Positions 38,193 to 48,160 of a DNA stretch of 64,000 bases are shown one piece after another. A program made the translations under genes and the position numbers. Every line of letters starts with the position of its first letter. The stretch's first letter is position 1. A model generated the notes under the pieces. That model was not told the origin of the DNA and searched no databases. It saw nothing but the letters and a program-made list of their open reading frames with translations. Source of the stretch: Burkholderia pyrrocinia (GTDB lineage Bacteria > Pseudomonadota > Gammaproteobacteria > Burkholderiales > Burkholderiaceae); assembly GCF_003330765.1 (NCBI RefSeq), contig NZ_CP024902.1, positions 2,170,001-2,234,000 on the forward strand. The letters run 5' to 3'.

Positions 38193-39737
38193 ATGACCGT
38201 GACCCGCCCGCTTCCCGACTCCGATCCGATCGCGCTGCTGCGCGTCGCCGACCTGCGCGCGGCCGAGGCCGACGCAACCGCGGCGCTGCCGCCGCACACG
38301 CTGATGGGCCGCGCAGGCGCCGCCGCCGCGCGCTGGCTGTCCGAGCGCGTCACCGGCGACGACCGCCCCGTGTGGTTCGCGGTCGGCCCCGGCAACAACG
38401 GCGGCGACGCACTGGTTGCCGCCGCCCACCTCCAGCAGCTCGGCGTCGCGACGCAGGCGTGGATGCCGGTACCGGTCAGGCCGGACGACGCGCAATGGGC
38501 GCTCGGCCTCGCGCGCACGGCCGGCGTGCCGCTGTCGGCCACGCCGCCCGCGTCGCTGGACGGCTATGCGTGGGCCGTCGACGGACTGTTCGGCATCGGT
38601 CTCGGCCGCGCGCTCGACGGCGCGTTCGCCGAGCAGGCCGAGCGCATCGCCGCACATGCACGCAGCGGCGGCCGCGTGCTCGCGCTCGACGTGCCGAGCG
38701 GGCTCGACAGCGATACGGGCCAGATCGTCGGCGCGGGCGTCGCCGTCGCGGCCACCCACACGCTCACCTTCATCGGCGCGAAGCCGGGCCTCTACACGGG
38801 CGACGGTCGCGATCTCGCCGGCGAGATCGACGTCGCGTCGCTCGACGTCGCGCCGCCCGCCGCACCAGCCATCGTGCTGAACGCGCCCGCGCGGTTCGCC
38901 GCGGCCCTGCCCGCGCGCGCGTTCGCGTCGCACAAGGGCACGTTCGGCAGCCTCGCGGTGCTCGGCGGCGACACGGGCATGTGCGGCGCGCCGATCCTGG
39001 CCGCGCGCGCCGCGCTGTTCGCGGGCGCCGGCAAGGTGCACGTCGGCTTCCTCGGCGCCGGCGCGCCGCCGTACGACCCGCCGTTCCCCGAACTGATGCT
39101 GCATCCGGCCGACGGCCTCGATCTCGACGCGATGACCGCAATCGCGGCCGGCTGCGGGCTCGGCACGCGCGAGGCCGCAGCGACGCTCGTGCGCGACGCG
39201 CTCGCGCACGACGCCGCGACGCTGCTCGATGCCGACGCGCTGAACCTCGTCGCGACGCACGCGGACCTCGCAGCCGCCGTCGCCACGCGCGGCGCGCGCG
39301 GCAAAGCGTGCGTGCTGACCCCGCATCCGCTCGAGGCCGCGCGGCTGCTCGGCAGCGACACGGCGACCGTGCAGCGCGACCGCGTCGCGGCCGCGCAGGC
39401 GCTTGCCGCGCGCTACGCCGGCATCGTCGTGCTGAAAGGCTCGGGCACGGTGATTGCAGCGCCCGACGGCCGCGTGACGATCAATCCGACCGGCAACGCG
39501 GCGCTCGCCACGGGCGGCACCGGCGACGTGCTGGGCGGCCTGATCGGCGCCCTGCTCGCGCAGCGCGTCGCGCCATACGAAGCGGCGCTCGCGGGCGTCT
39601 ACCTGCACGGCCTCGCGGCCGACATGCTGACCGCGGACGGCACGGGGCCGGCCGGGCTCACCGCGGGCGAACTCGCGCCGATGGTGCGCACGCTGGTCAA
39701 TCGCCTTTTTTATCCGTCGCCGCGCGCCAACACGTAA
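38193..39737 (+). CDS. nnr: Bifunctional NAD(P)H-hydrate epimerase / ADP-dependent dehydratase
   Basis: A 514-residue fusion that repairs hydrated NADH and NADPH. The N-terminal epimerase half (about 1-220) has AVGPGNNGGDALVAA and LTFIGAKPGLYTG. The C-terminal ADP-dependent dehydratase half (about 235-510) has HKGTFGSLAVLGGDTGMCGA, LTPHPLEAARLLG, VVLKGSGTVI and the nucleotide-binding NPTGNAALATGGTGDVLGG. This matches E. coli Nnr (YjeF). The start at 38193 is chosen because the frame upstream overlaps the oxidase gene. pgi follows after a 111-base gap. Confidence 0.94.
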   Translation: MTVTRPLPDSDPIALLRVADLRAAEADATAALPPHTLMGRAGAAAARWLSERVTGDDRPVWFAVGPGNNGGDALVAAAHLQQLGVATQAWMPVPVRPDDAQWALGLARTAGVPLSATPPASLDGYAWAVDGLFGIGLGRALDGAFAEQAERIAAHARSGGRVLALDVPSGLDSDTGQIVGAGVAVAATHTLTFIGAKPGLYTGDGRDLAGEIDVASLDVAPPAAPAIVLNAPARFAAALPARAFASHKGTFGSLAVLGGDTGMCGAPILAARAALFAGAGKVHVGFLGAGAPPYDPPFPELMLHPADGLDLDAMTAIAAGCGLGTREAAATLVRDALAHDAATLLDADALNLVATHADLAAAVATRGARGKACVLTPHPLEAARLLGSDTATVQRDRVAAAQALAARYAGIVVLKGSGTVIAAPDGRVTINPTGNAALATGGTGDVLGGLIGALLAQRVAPYEAALAGVYLHGLAADMLTADGTGPAGLTAGELAPMVRTLVNRLFYPSPRANT

Positions 39738-39848
39738 CGCCGCTATACTGGCTGCCCCGCCGCACGGCGGGCCTTCTCGTCCGCCGGCCTTCCGATCCCG
39801 ATGAGCCGGCGCGGCATTCCTCCCGATTCACGCCTCACTCGAACCGCC

Positions 39849-41471
39849 ATGACGCTGAATTCGCTCCCCGCCTGGACTGCCCTTCAATCCCACTTCGAAC
39901 AGATCCGCCACGCCCGGCTGCGCGACTGGTTCGCGCCGGAAAACGACCGCGCGCCGACCCGCGCCGAACGCTTCACGCTCCCGGGCGGCGGTCTCGCGGC
40001 CGATTTCTCGAAGAACCGCATCAATGACGAAACGCTGCGCCTGCTCGCGCAGCTCGCGCGCGACGCAGGCGTCGAAGCTCGCCGCGATGCGATGTTCGCG
40101 GGCGAGATCGTCAACCCGACCGAAGGCCGCGCCGCGTTGCACACCGCGTTGCGCGCGACCGACCCGCAAGCGCCGTTTCACGCGCAGGTGAGCGCCGAGC
40201 GCGCAAAGATGGCGACCTTTGCGCGCGCCGTGCGCAGCGGCACGTGGACGGGCTACACGGGCAAACGCATCCGCCACGTGATCAACATCGGCATCGGCGG
40301 CTCCGATCTCGGGCCGAAGATGGTCGTGCATGCGCTGCACCACGTCGCGATGCCTGAAATCTCGACCCACTTCGTGTCGAACGTCGACGGCGCCGATCTC
40401 GCGCGCGTGCTCGAACAGGTCGATCCCGAGGAAACGCTCGCGATCATCGTGTCGAAGACCTTCACGACGCTCGAGACGATGACGAACGCCCGCTCGCTGC
40501 GCGACTGGTTCGTCGCGCGCGGCTGCCCCGAGGACGCGCTCGCGAAGCACTTCGTCGGCGTGTCGGCGAACCCGGCCGAAGTCGTGAAGTTCGGCATCGC
40601 CGCGGACAACGTGTTCGAAATGTGGGACTGGGTCGGCGGCCGCTATTCGCTGTGGTCGGCGGTCGGGCTGTCGATCATGATCGCGATCGGCCCCGAGCAG
40701 TTCGACGAACTGCTGGCCGGCGCGAACGACATGGACCGCCATTTCCGCGAAGCGCCGCTCGAGCGCAACCTGCCGGTGCTGCTCGGCCTGATCGGCATCT
40801 GGTACCGGAATTTCTTCGGCTCGCAGAGCTATCTCGTCGCGCCGTATTCGGAAGCGCTGCACTACCTGCCGGCGTATCTGCAGCAGCTCGAGATGGAGAG
40901 CAACGGCAAATCCGCGCGCCTGGACGGCACCTTCGTCGATTACCCGACCTCGGCCGTCACGTGGGGCGAGCCGGGCACCAACGGCCAGCATGCGTTCTTC
41001 CAGATGCTGCACCAGGGGCCGACGATCGTGCCGATCGACTTCATCGCGGTGCTGACGCCCGAGCATCCGCTCGCGAGCCATCATCCGAAGCTGCTTGCGA
41101 ACTGCTTCGCGCAGAGCGAGGCACTGATGCTAGGCCGCACGCTCGAAGAAGCGCGCAAGGTCGCCGGGCCCGGCAAGGAAGCGCTCGCGCCGCACCTGAC
41201 GTTCCCCGGCAACCGCCCGACGACGACGCTGCTCGTCGATGCGCTGACGCCGCGCACGCTCGGCGCGCTGATCGCGCTTTACGAGCACAAGGTGCTCGTG
41301 CAGGCGACGGTGTGGGACATCAACCCGTTCGACCAGTGGGGCGTCGAGCTCGGCAAGATTCTCGGCAAGGTTGTCGAAGCCGACCTGTCGGCCGAGTCGC
41401 ACGATCCCGCGAAGCACGACTCGTCGACCACGGCGCTGATCGAGCGTGCCCGCGCGGCGTTGAAGCGCTGA
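39849..41471 (+). CDS. pgi: Glucose-6-phosphate isomerase
   Basis: A 540-residue phosphoglucose isomerase that interconverts glucose-6-phosphate and fructose-6-phosphate. Motifs visible are [14 protein letters not shown] (phosphate loop), [13 protein letters not shown], the signature [12 protein letters not shown], the catalytic Glu in LEMESNGKS and His in [15 protein letters not shown]. Length and motifs are standard. It is convergent with ybbA; a 14-bp hairpin separates them. Confidence 0.97.
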   Translation: MTLNSLPAWTALQSHFEQIRHARLRDWFAPENDRAPTRAERFTLPGGGLAADFSKNRINDETLRLLAQLARDAGVEARRDAMFAGEIVNPTEGRAALHTALRATDPQAPFHAQVSAERAKMATFARAVRSGTWTGYTGKRIRHVINIGIGGSDLGPKMVVHALHHVAMPEISTHFVSNVDGADLARVLEQVDPEETLAIIVSKTFTTLETMTNARSLRDWFVARGCPEDALAKHFVGVSANPAEVVKFGIAADNVFEMWDWVGGRYSLWSAVGLSIMIAIGPEQFDELLAGANDMDRHFREAPLERNLPVLLGLIGIWYRNFFGSQSYLVAPYSEALHYLPAYLQQLEMESNGKSARLDGTFVDYPTSAVTWGEPGTNGQHAFFQMLHQGPTIVPIDFIAVLTPEHPLASHHPKLLANCFAQSEALMLGRTLEEARKVAGPGKEALAPHLTFPGNRPTTTLLVDALTPRTLGALIALYEHKVLVQATVWDINPFDQWGVELGKILGKVVEADLSAESHDPAKHDSSTTALIERARAALKR

Positions 41472-41490
41472 CGCAACGGCGTCATGCCGG

Positions 41491-41524
41491 TGCCGGCCGC
41501 GCAGCGCAACCTGCGCGGCCGGCA
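41491..41524. terminator. Bidirectional hairpin between pgi and ybbA
   Basis: A perfect 14-bp GC-rich stem (41491-41504 with 41511-41524) with a CGCAAC loop, placed between the ends of convergent genes. There is no T-run, so it may work with Rho or by blocking readthrough. Confidence 0.5.
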
Positions 41525-41531
41525 GAAGAAT

Positions 41532-42245
41532 TCAGGCGCCGCGCTGCGCCGCGTGCGGCGCGACAATGCGCCCGGTGTCGAGCGTCACGGTCGTCGCGCA
41601 GCGGCGCGCGAGTTCGGCATCGTGCGTGACGAGCACGAGCGTTGCGCCGTGCGTGCGGTTCAGTTCGAACATCAGGTCGATGACCGCGTGCCCCGTCGCT
41701 GCATCAAGGCTGCCGGTCGGCTCGTCGGCAAACAGGATCGCCGGGCGCGTGACGAATGCGCGCGCGAGCGCGACGCGCTGCTGCTCGCCGCCCGACAACA
41801 GCTTCGGATAATGCGCGGTGCGTTCGCCGAGACCGACCTGCACGAGCAGCGCCCGTGCGCGGTCGGCCGCGTCGCGCGCGCTGATGCCGCCCTGCAGTTC
41901 GAGCGGCAGCATCACGTTCTCGAGCGCCGTCAGGTGCGGCATCAGCTGGAACGACTGGAACACGAACCCGACTGCGCCGTTGCGCAGCGCGGCGCGCTCG
42001 TCCTCGTCGAGTTGGTCGAGCGCGCGGCCGAGCAGGCGAACCGTGCCGCTCGTCGCGCTGTCCAACCCCGCAAGCAGGCCGAGCAGCGTCGATTTGCCCG
42101 ACCCCGACGCGCCGACGATCGCAAGGCTGCTGCCCGGCCGCACGGCGAACGTGATGCCGTCGAGGATCGTCAGCTCGCCCGTTGCGTCGGCGACCCGCTT
42201 GCACACGTCATGGACTTCGATGATCGGATCGGTAATCTTGAACAT
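41532..42245 (-). CDS. ybbA: ABC transporter ATPase, YbbA/LolD-like, without a permease beside it
   Basis: A 237-residue ABC ATPase of the MacB/LolD subfamily. Walker A GASGSGKST, Q-loop FVFQSFQLMPHLTALEN, signature LSGGEQQRVALARAF, Walker B AILFADEPTGSLD and the His switch VTHDAELA are all intact. The divergent neighbour tesA identifies it as YbbA, which in E. coli works with the FtsX-type permease YbbP. No permease follows here; the gene ends against pgi. Its ATG shares two bases with the tesA ATG. The partner may be encoded elsewhere. Confidence 0.9.
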   Translation of the reverse strand: MFKITDPIIEVHDVCKRVADATGELTILDGITFAVRPGSSLAIVGASGSGKSTLLGLLAGLDSATSGTVRLLGRALDQLDEDERAALRNGAVGFVFQSFQLMPHLTALENVMLPLELQGGISARDAADRARALLVQVGLGERTAHYPKLLSGGEQQRVALARAFVTRPAILFADEPTGSLDAATGHAVIDLMFELNRTHGATLVLVTHDAELARRCATTVTLDTGRIVAPHAAQRGA

Positions 42246-42918
42246 GGACACGACATTTCGCTGGAAAAGACGCGCGGCGGTCGCCGCGCTGCTGGGCACC
42301 CTGCTGGCCGTCACCGTGCCTGCACGCGCCGTGACGGCGCCAGCCCCGACATCGGGCCAGCCCGTGATCGTCGTGCTCGGCGACAGCCTGTCGGCCGAAT
42401 ACGGGCTACCGCGCGACACGGGCTGGGTGGCATTGCTGCGGCAACGGCTCACGACCGAGCGAATCGATTATAGCGTCGCGAACGCCAGCGTCAGCGGCGA
42501 CACCACGAGCGGCGGCCGTGCGCGACTGCCCGCGGTGCTGCAGCGGCTCAAGCCGTCGATCGTCGTCGTCGAGCTCGGTTCGAACGATGCGCTGCGCGGC
42601 GTGCCGCTCGCGACGACCGAGCAGAACCTGCGCGACATCATCGCCGGCGCGCGGCGCGCACAGGCGAAGGTCGTGCTGGTCGGCATGTACGTGCCGCCCA
42701 ACTACGGGCCCGACTACACGCAGAAGTTCCACGCCGTCTATACGCGGCTGTCGAAGGATCTCGGCGTGCCGCTCGTGCCGTTCCTGCTGGCCGGCATCGA
42801 GAACAAGCCCGAGATGTTCCAGTCCGACCAGATGCATCCCGCGCAGCAGGCGCAGGGCATTCTGCTCGACAACGTCTGGCCGGCGCTGAAGCCGCTGCTC
42901 GGCAAGCCGCGCGGCTGA
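42244..42918 (+). CDS. tesA: SGNH arylesterase / multifunctional thioesterase TesA
   Basis: A 224-residue exported esterase of the TesA/ApeA family. A signal peptide (about residues 1-32) precedes the SGNH core: block I VLGDSLSAEYGL with Ser48, block III ELGSNDALRG, and the C-terminal DQMHP with the Asp/His pair. TesA acts on acyl esters, acyl-CoA and lysophospholipids in the E. coli periplasm. The ATG at 42244 gives a correctly placed signal peptide, but no good ribosome-binding site is visible upstream. The gene is closed by a long terminator. Confidence 0.92.
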   Translation: MDTTFRWKRRAAVAALLGTLLAVTVPARAVTAPAPTSGQPVIVVLGDSLSAEYGLPRDTGWVALLRQRLTTERIDYSVANASVSGDTTSGGRARLPAVLQRLKPSIVVVELGSNDALRGVPLATTEQNLRDIIAGARRAQAKVVLVGMYVPPNYGPDYTQKFHAVYTRLSKDLGVPLVPFLLAGIENKPEMFQSDQMHPAQQAQGILLDNVWPALKPLLGKPRG

Positions 42919-42935
42919 CCACACCGCCCTGCCGG

Positions 42936-42974
42936 ACAACAAAAAGCCCCGCTCGAAGCGGGGCTTTTTGTTGT
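42936..42974. terminator. Long bidirectional terminator between tesA and ppiD
   Basis: A 17-bp perfect stem (42936-42952 with 42958-42974) with A-rich and T-rich outer arms on either side of a GCCCCGC core. It can terminate both convergent transcripts. Confidence 0.9.
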
Positions 42975-42991
42975 CGCGTGTGAAACGATGC

Positions 42992-44926
42992 TCAGTTGTC
43001 GCCGTCCTGCGACTGGCTGGTCGTCGTACCGTACAGCTTCACCTTCGAGCGATCGCGCAGCGCGGTGAGATACGCTTCGCCTTCGCTCTGCGCGTCGACC
43101 TGCGCCATCTGCTGCTGCGCGGCCGCCAGTTGCTGCGGATCGACCGCCGAACCCGGGATCACCGCGTTCACGCGGTAAACCGCATAACCGTCCGCGCCGA
43201 GATCGACACCGACGTAGGCCGGCAGCGTCTTCGCATCGACCTTGTAGACGGCGCTCAGCGCCGCCGGCGTCAGGCCCTGCGACTGCGTGCGCGACACCTT
43301 CTGCGCGGCCGCAAACCCGTCGGTCGACTTCGACTTCTGCAACTCGGCAAGCTTCGCCACACCGTCCTTCTTCGCGAGTTCCGCTGCCTGCTCGGCAACG
43401 ACCTTCTGGCGCACGGCATCCTTGATCGCGTCAAGCGCGGGCACGGCAGCCGGCTTGTAGTCGGTCACGCGCGCCGAGATCAGCGTGTTGTTGCCAACGT
43501 CGATCGCCTGCGTGTTGTTCTGGTTCTTCACCGAATCATTCGCGAACACGGCGGCCAGGAACTTCGGATTGTTCAGCGGGCTCGTCGGCGGCAGTTGCGC
43601 ATTCGGCGTCGGCGCGACGGTGGCCGTCTGGATCGTCAGCTTGTACTTGTCCGCGGCAGGCTGCAGCGTCTTTGCCTTTTCATAGACGGTCGACGTGAAG
43701 CCTTCCGCGTTGTCCGAGAACGCCTTCGATGCGTACTGCTGCTTCAGGTCGGCCGCGATCCGGTCCTTCACTTCCGCGAACGGCTTGAGGGCCGCCGGCT
43801 TCACTTCGGTCGCCTTCAGGATGTGAAAGCCGAGATCCGATTGCACGACACCGCTCACGTCGCCCTGCTTGAGCGCGAACGCGGCATCGTCGAACGCCTT
43901 GCCGCCCGCCGTCGAGCCGCGCGTGATGAAACCGAGGTCGCCACCCTTCGCGGCCGACGGCGCGTCCTGCGAGTTCTTCTGCGCGATCTGCGCGAACTGG
44001 TCCGGATGCGCCTTCACGTCGGCGAGCAGTTGCTCGGCCTTCGTCTTCGCGGCCGCCTTGTCGGCCGCGCTTGCGCTGCCCGCCGCGGCGATGAAGATGT
44101 GGCTCACGCGAACCTGCGCTTCGGTGCTGAAGTGTGTCGGGTTGTCGTCGTAGAACTTCTTGATGTCCGCATCGGTCGGCTGCGCGCTCGCGGCTGCCGC
44201 GGCCGGCGAATAGACGAGGTACTGGATCGTCGCGGTTTCAGGCGTCGCGAAGCTCTGCTTGTGCGCGTCATAGTACGCGGCAAGCTGCGCGTCGGTCGGC
44301 TGGACCTTCGATGCGTAGTCGCTCGTCTTCAGCACGAGCGACTGCACTTCGCGCTGCTGCGCGGCCAGTTCGGACAGGTGCTGCGCGAGGCTCTTCGGCG
44401 TGAATGCGCTCGACACGATGCTGGCCGGAATCTGCTGCAACGCGAGGCTGTAGCGCACACGCTCCTGGTACTGCTCGGGCGTCATCCCCTGGAACGACAG
44501 CAGTTGCGCATAGCGCTCGACGTCGATCGAACCGTCGGGCTTCTTCAGCGACGCGATCATCGGGTCGCTCATCAGCGCGTCGCGCACGGCATTGTCGGAC
44601 GCGGTCAGGTGCAGACGCTGCGTCTCGTCGGCCAGCACGCGTTGCTGGATCAGGCCGTCGAGCACCTGCTTGCGATGCTCGGGCGTATCGAACATCTTCA
44701 TGTCGAACTGCCCGCCGAGCGCCTGGCGCGCCTGGTCGATCTGCTGGCGGAACGCGCCGTCGAATTCGACCCGCGTGATCTTGTGCCCGTTGACCGCCGC
44801 GGCGTTCGCACTATCGTCAAAGAAGCCGCGGAAGCCTTGGATCCCGACGAAACCCAGCCCCGGCAACACGATCAAGAGCAGGAGCGCCATCATCAGGCGC
44901 TGGTGATTACGGAAGAAATCGAGCAT
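42992..44926 (-). CDS. ppiD: Peptidyl-prolyl cis-trans isomerase D (periplasmic foldase)
   Basis: A 644-residue membrane-anchored chaperone near the Sec translocon. It has one N-terminal membrane helix (about 13-33, LMMALLLLIVLPGLGFVGI), a SurA-N-like helical region (GHKITRVEFDGAFRQQIDQ), a parvulin domain (about 265-370, with VRVSHIFIAAAG and DLGFITRG) and a long C-terminal chaperone segment. Length and architecture match PpiD. It lies downstream of lon and the two tRNA genes on the same strand, as in many proteobacteria where PpiD follows lon or hupB. Confidence 0.93.
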   Translation of the reverse strand: MLDFFRNHQRLMMALLLLIVLPGLGFVGIQGFRGFFDDSANAAAVNGHKITRVEFDGAFRQQIDQARQALGGQFDMKMFDTPEHRKQVLDGLIQQRVLADETQRLHLTASDNAVRDALMSDPMIASLKKPDGSIDVERYAQLLSFQGMTPEQYQERVRYSLALQQIPASIVSSAFTPKSLAQHLSELAAQQREVQSLVLKTSDYASKVQPTDAQLAAYYDAHKQSFATPETATIQYLVYSPAAAAASAQPTDADIKKFYDDNPTHFSTEAQVRVSHIFIAAAGSASAADKAAAKTKAEQLLADVKAHPDQFAQIAQKNSQDAPSAAKGGDLGFITRGSTAGGKAFDDAAFALKQGDVSGVVQSDLGFHILKATEVKPAALKPFAEVKDRIAADLKQQYASKAFSDNAEGFTSTVYEKAKTLQPAADKYKLTIQTATVAPTPNAQLPPTSPLNNPKFLAAVFANDSVKNQNNTQAIDVGNNTLISARVTDYKPAAVPALDAIKDAVRQKVVAEQAAELAKKDGVAKLAELQKSKSTDGFAAAQKVSRTQSQGLTPAALSAVYKVDAKTLPAYVGVDLGADGYAVYRVNAVIPGSAVDPQQLAAAQQQMAQVDAQSEGEAYLTALRDRSKVKLYGTTTSQSQDGDN

Positions 44927-45128
44927 GCGTGACGGGAAAATTGGACAAAACGACCGATATTACAACATACGGGGTGGGACGGGAGAAAAGCAGACGTGCG
45001 ACGGGCAGGCGCAACCGGGAAACGCCTACATCCCGCACGCATCCCTTCGCGTCCCGGAAGCCGCGCAGGCGGCTTCCTCCGCTCCGCAGTCACGCGCCCG
45101 CCAGCGGGCGCAACCGGGAGACGCAAAT

Positions 45129-45160
45129 GAAAAAGCCCGCACAAGGCGGGCTTCTTCATT
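45129..45160 (-). terminator. Terminator after tRNA-Asp
   Basis: A minus-strand hairpin with a 7-bp core stem (AGCCCGC/GCGGGCT) and a loop of about five bases, followed by TTTTC. It lies just downstream of the tRNA-Asp gene. Confidence 0.75.
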
Positions 45161-45163
45161 TTC

Positions 45164-45240
45164 TGGCGGAGCGGACGGGACTCGAACCCGCGACCCCCGG
45201 CGTGACAGGCCGGTATTCTAACCAACTGAACTACCGCTCC
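45164..45240 (-). tRNA. tRNA-Asp (GTC)
   Basis: A 77-base tRNA with an encoded CCA end. The acceptor arms GGAGCGG and CCGCTCC pair, the T-arm GGTTCGAGTCC is standard, and the anticodon loop CTGTCAC gives GTC. It lies 23 bases after tRNA-Val on the same strand and probably shares its transcript. Confidence 0.97.
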
Positions 45241-45263
45241 TTGGTCTGGCTGAATCGGGAAAC

Positions 45264-45339
45264 TGGTGGGTGCTGAGAGGCTCGAACTCCCGACCTACGC
45301 CTTGTAAGGGCGCCGCTCTACCAACTGAGCTAAGCACCC
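45264..45339 (-). tRNA. tRNA-Val (TAC)
   Basis: A 76-base tRNA with an encoded CCA. The acceptor stem is GGGTGCT with AGCACCC, the D-arm AGCTCAGTTGGTAGAGC is canonical, and the anticodon loop CTTACAA gives TAC, reading GUN valine codons. It lies between lon and tRNA-Asp on the minus strand. Confidence 0.97.
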
Positions 45340-45479
45340 GTTTCCGATTCGTTCTGGCTGCGATCTGCGTTTCCGCATCAACAACCAGCGAGCCCGCAAG
45401 TTTAATTCATCCCCGATCATTTTGCCAAGCCCGGATGCGATTTTTTTCTGCCGCGCCTGCTCGCGATTCCGGCACGCAT

Positions 45480-45508
45480 AAAAAAACCCGCGGACATGCC
45501 GCGGGTTT
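45480..45508 (-). terminator. Terminator of lon
   Basis: A 10-bp stem (45484-45493 with 45499-45508) with a five-base loop, followed on the minus strand by a run of T, 33 bases after the lon stop. Confidence 0.85.
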
Positions 45509-45540
45509 CGTGAACAACCGTCAGGACGGCGTTCCGGTAC

Positions 45541-47964
45541 TCAGTGCTTGACGACTTCCGTCGAGCCGGCATCCTTCGCCGCCTCGCCGACCGGCGCCGC
45601 TGCCTTCGCTTCTTCTTCCGGCGGCAGCGGAGTCGGCGAACGCTCGAGCGCGAGCTCCAGCACCTTGTCGATCCAGCGGACCGGCACGATCTCGATCGCG
45701 TTCTTCACGTTGTCCGGAATGTCCGCGAGATCCTTCACGTTCTCTTCCGGAATCAGCACGAGCTTGATGCCGCCGCGATGCGCCGCAAGCAGCTTCTCCT
45801 TCAGCCCGCCGATCGGCAGGACTTCGCCACGCAACGTGATTTCGCCCGTCATCGCCACGTCGGCGCGCACGGGAATGCCCGTCAGCACCGACACCAGCGC
45901 GGTCGTCATCGCGCCGCCTGCGGACGGACCGTCCTTCGGCGTCGCACCTTCCGGCACGTGGATGTGGATGTCCTGCTTCTCGAACGCTTCGTCCTTGATG
46001 CCCAGACGACGCGAACGCGAACGCACGACCGAACGTGCCGCCTCGACCGACTCCTTCATCACGTCGCCGAGCGAACCGGTGCGGATCACGTTGCCCTTGC
46101 CCGGCATCACCGCGGCTTCGATCGTCAGCAGATCGCCGCCGACTTCCGTCCACGCGAGGCCCGTCACCTGACCAACCTGGTTTTCCTTCGCCGCGAGACC
46201 GAAGTCGTACTTGCGCACGCCGAGGAACGTATCGAGGTTGTCGCCATCGACCTTGATCGCGCCCGTTGCCTTCTTCAGCAGCAGCATCTTCACGACCTTG
46301 CGGCAGATCTTCGAGATTTCGCGCTCGAGCGACCGCACGCCAGCTTCCCGCGTGTAATAGCGGATGATGTCGCGGATCGCCTGCTCGGTGACGTCGACCT
46401 CGCCTTCCTTCAGGCCGTTGTTCTTCTTCTGCTTCGGCAGCAGGTAACGCTGGGCAATGCTGACCTTCTCGTCTTCCGTGTAGCCCGACAGACGGATCAC
46501 TTCCATCCGGTCGAGCAGCGGCGGCGGGATGTTCAGCGAGTTCGACGTCGCGACGAACATCACGTCCGACAGGTCGAAGTCGACCTCGATGTAGTGATCG
46601 GCGAACGTGTGGTTCTGTTCCGGATCGAGCACTTCGAGCAGCGCCGACGACGGATCGCCGCGGAAATCCATGCCCATCTTGTCGACTTCATCGAGCAGGA
46701 AGAGCGGATTGCGCACGCCGACCTTCGCGAGGCTTTGCAGGATCTTGCCCGGCATCGAGCCGATATACGTGCGGCGGTGGCCGCGGATCTCGGCTTCGTC
46801 ACGCACGCCGCCGAGCGCCATCCGGACGAACTTGCGGTTCGTCGCACGGGCGATCGACTGGCCGAGCGAGGTCTTGCCGACACCCGGAGGCCCGACGAGG
46901 CACAGGATCGGCGCCTTGACCTTGTCGACGCGCTGCTGGACCGCGAGGTACTCGAGGATGCGTTCCTTGACCTTCTCGAGGCCGAAGTGATCCTCGTCGA
47001 GCACCTGCTCGGCGTTCGACAGGTCGTTGTTGACCTTGCTCTTCTTGCGCCACGGCAGGCCGATCAGCGTGTCGATGTAGTTGCGCACGACGGTGGCTTC
47101 CGCCGACATCGGCGACATCAGCTTCAGCTTCTTCAGCTCGGCGTCGGCCTTCTTCTTGGCTTCCTTCGGCATGCGCGCGGCGTTGATGCGCTTCTCGAGT
47201 TCCTCGAGATCGGCGCCTTCCTCGCCCTCGCCCAGTTCCTTCTGGATCGCCTTGACCTGTTCGTTCAGGTAGTACTCGCGCTGGCTCTTTTCCATCTGGC
47301 GCTTCACGCGCCCGCGGATGCGCTTTTCGACCTGCAGGATGTCGATCTCGGCTTCGAGCTGCGCGAGCAGGTGCTCGAGGCGCTCGATGACCGGGAACAT
47401 CTCGAGGATGTGCTGCTTCTGGTCGAGCTTCAGCGGCAGACGCTCGGCAATCATGTCCGCGAGACGGCCGGCCTCGTCGATGCCCGACAGCGACGTGAGG
47501 ATCTCCGGCGGGATCTTCTTGTTCAGCTTCACGTACTGGTCGAACTGCGACACGATCGCGCGGCGCAGCGCTTCTGTTTCAGCGCTGTCGGCATGATCGG
47601 GCTCGAGCGGCATCACGTCGCAGGAGAACTGCGTCTCCTGTTCTTCGATCGACAACGCCTTCGCGCGCTGCAGGCCCTCGACGAGCACCTTCACGGTGCC
47701 GTCCGGCAGCTTCAGCATCTGCAGGATGTTGGCGATACAACCGACCTCGTACATGTCCTTTTCGGTCGGCTCGTCCTTGGCCGCGGTTTTCTGGGCGACG
47801 AGCATGATGTGCTTGCCGCCTTCCATCGCTGCTTCGAGGGCCTTGATCGATTTCGGCCGGCCCACGAAGAGCGGAATCACCATGTGCGGGAAAACGACGA
47901 CATCCCGCAGCGGCAGCAGCGGGAGCGTGATTTGTTCCGGCGGGAGAAGTTGGGTGCCTGACAT
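45541..47964 (-). CDS. lon: ATP-dependent protease Lon
   Basis: An 807-residue LonA protease that degrades misfolded and regulatory proteins in the cytoplasm. The N-terminal substrate domain begins [20 protein letters not shown]. The AAA+ domain has Walker [10 protein letters not shown] and Walker [14 protein letters not shown]. The protease domain has the catalytic Ser in PKDGPSAGG and Lys in [14 protein letters not shown]. The last about 35 residues are an Ala/Glu/Pro-rich tail. A sigma-32-like promoter lies upstream. The order clpP-clpX-lon is the classical one. Confidence 0.97.
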   Translation of the reverse strand: MSGTQLLPPEQITLPLLPLRDVVVFPHMVIPLFVGRPKSIKALEAAMEGGKHIMLVAQKTAAKDEPTEKDMYEVGCIANILQMLKLPDGTVKVLVEGLQRAKALSIEEQETQFSCDVMPLEPDHADSAETEALRRAIVSQFDQYVKLNKKIPPEILTSLSGIDEAGRLADMIAERLPLKLDQKQHILEMFPVIERLEHLLAQLEAEIDILQVEKRIRGRVKRQMEKSQREYYLNEQVKAIQKELGEGEEGADLEELEKRINAARMPKEAKKKADAELKKLKLMSPMSAEATVVRNYIDTLIGLPWRKKSKVNNDLSNAEQVLDEDHFGLEKVKERILEYLAVQQRVDKVKAPILCLVGPPGVGKTSLGQSIARATNRKFVRMALGGVRDEAEIRGHRRTYIGSMPGKILQSLAKVGVRNPLFLLDEVDKMGMDFRGDPSSALLEVLDPEQNHTFADHYIEVDFDLSDVMFVATSNSLNIPPPLLDRMEVIRLSGYTEDEKVSIAQRYLLPKQKKNNGLKEGEVDVTEQAIRDIIRYYTREAGVRSLEREISKICRKVVKMLLLKKATGAIKVDGDNLDTFLGVRKYDFGLAAKENQVGQVTGLAWTEVGGDLLTIEAAVMPGKGNVIRTGSLGDVMKESVEAARSVVRSRSRRLGIKDEAFEKQDIHIHVPEGATPKDGPSAGGAMTTALVSVLTGIPVRADVAMTGEITLRGEVLPIGGLKEKLLAAHRGGIKLVLIPEENVKDLADIPDNVKNAIEIVPVRWIDKVLELALERSPTPLPPEEEAKAAAPVGEAAKDAGSTEVVKH

Positions 47965-47998
47965 TTCATTTCCCCATGAGTGGAATCAATTGTTCGGT

Positions 47999-48026
47999 AA
48001 TTGAGGCCGCCACAACGAATTGCAAG
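47999..48026 (-). promoter_or_regulatory. Candidate sigma-32 heat-shock promoter of lon
   Basis: On the minus strand CTTGCAA (48026-48020), a 13-base spacer and CCTCAATT (48006-47999) resemble the sigma-32 consensus CTTGAAA / CCCCATNT, about 35 bases upstream of the lon ATG. Control of lon by sigma-32 is known in E. coli. Confidence 0.4.
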
Positions 48027-48102
48027 CCTTCAAGTGCGGGAAATATTCGGTAAGAAAGTAACCACCGCGTGTCGAGTCAGAGTTACCCACAAGATAAACG
48101 AA

Positions 48103-48137
48103 AAAAAGCCGCCCACAGACTCATGAACGGCCTTTTT
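48103..48137 (-). terminator. Weak terminator of clpX
   Basis: A minus-strand GGCCGTTC...GGGCGGC imperfect stem followed by seven T, 24 bases after the clpX stop. The stem is short with a large loop, so strength is uncertain. Confidence 0.45.
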
Positions 48138-48160
48138 CGCTGGACATCGTCTCAAGCCGG

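Noticed and set aside
45544..47961. An 805-codon frame antisense to lon
   Set aside because: Lon is fully supported on the minus strand; the antisense translation has no recognisable domain.
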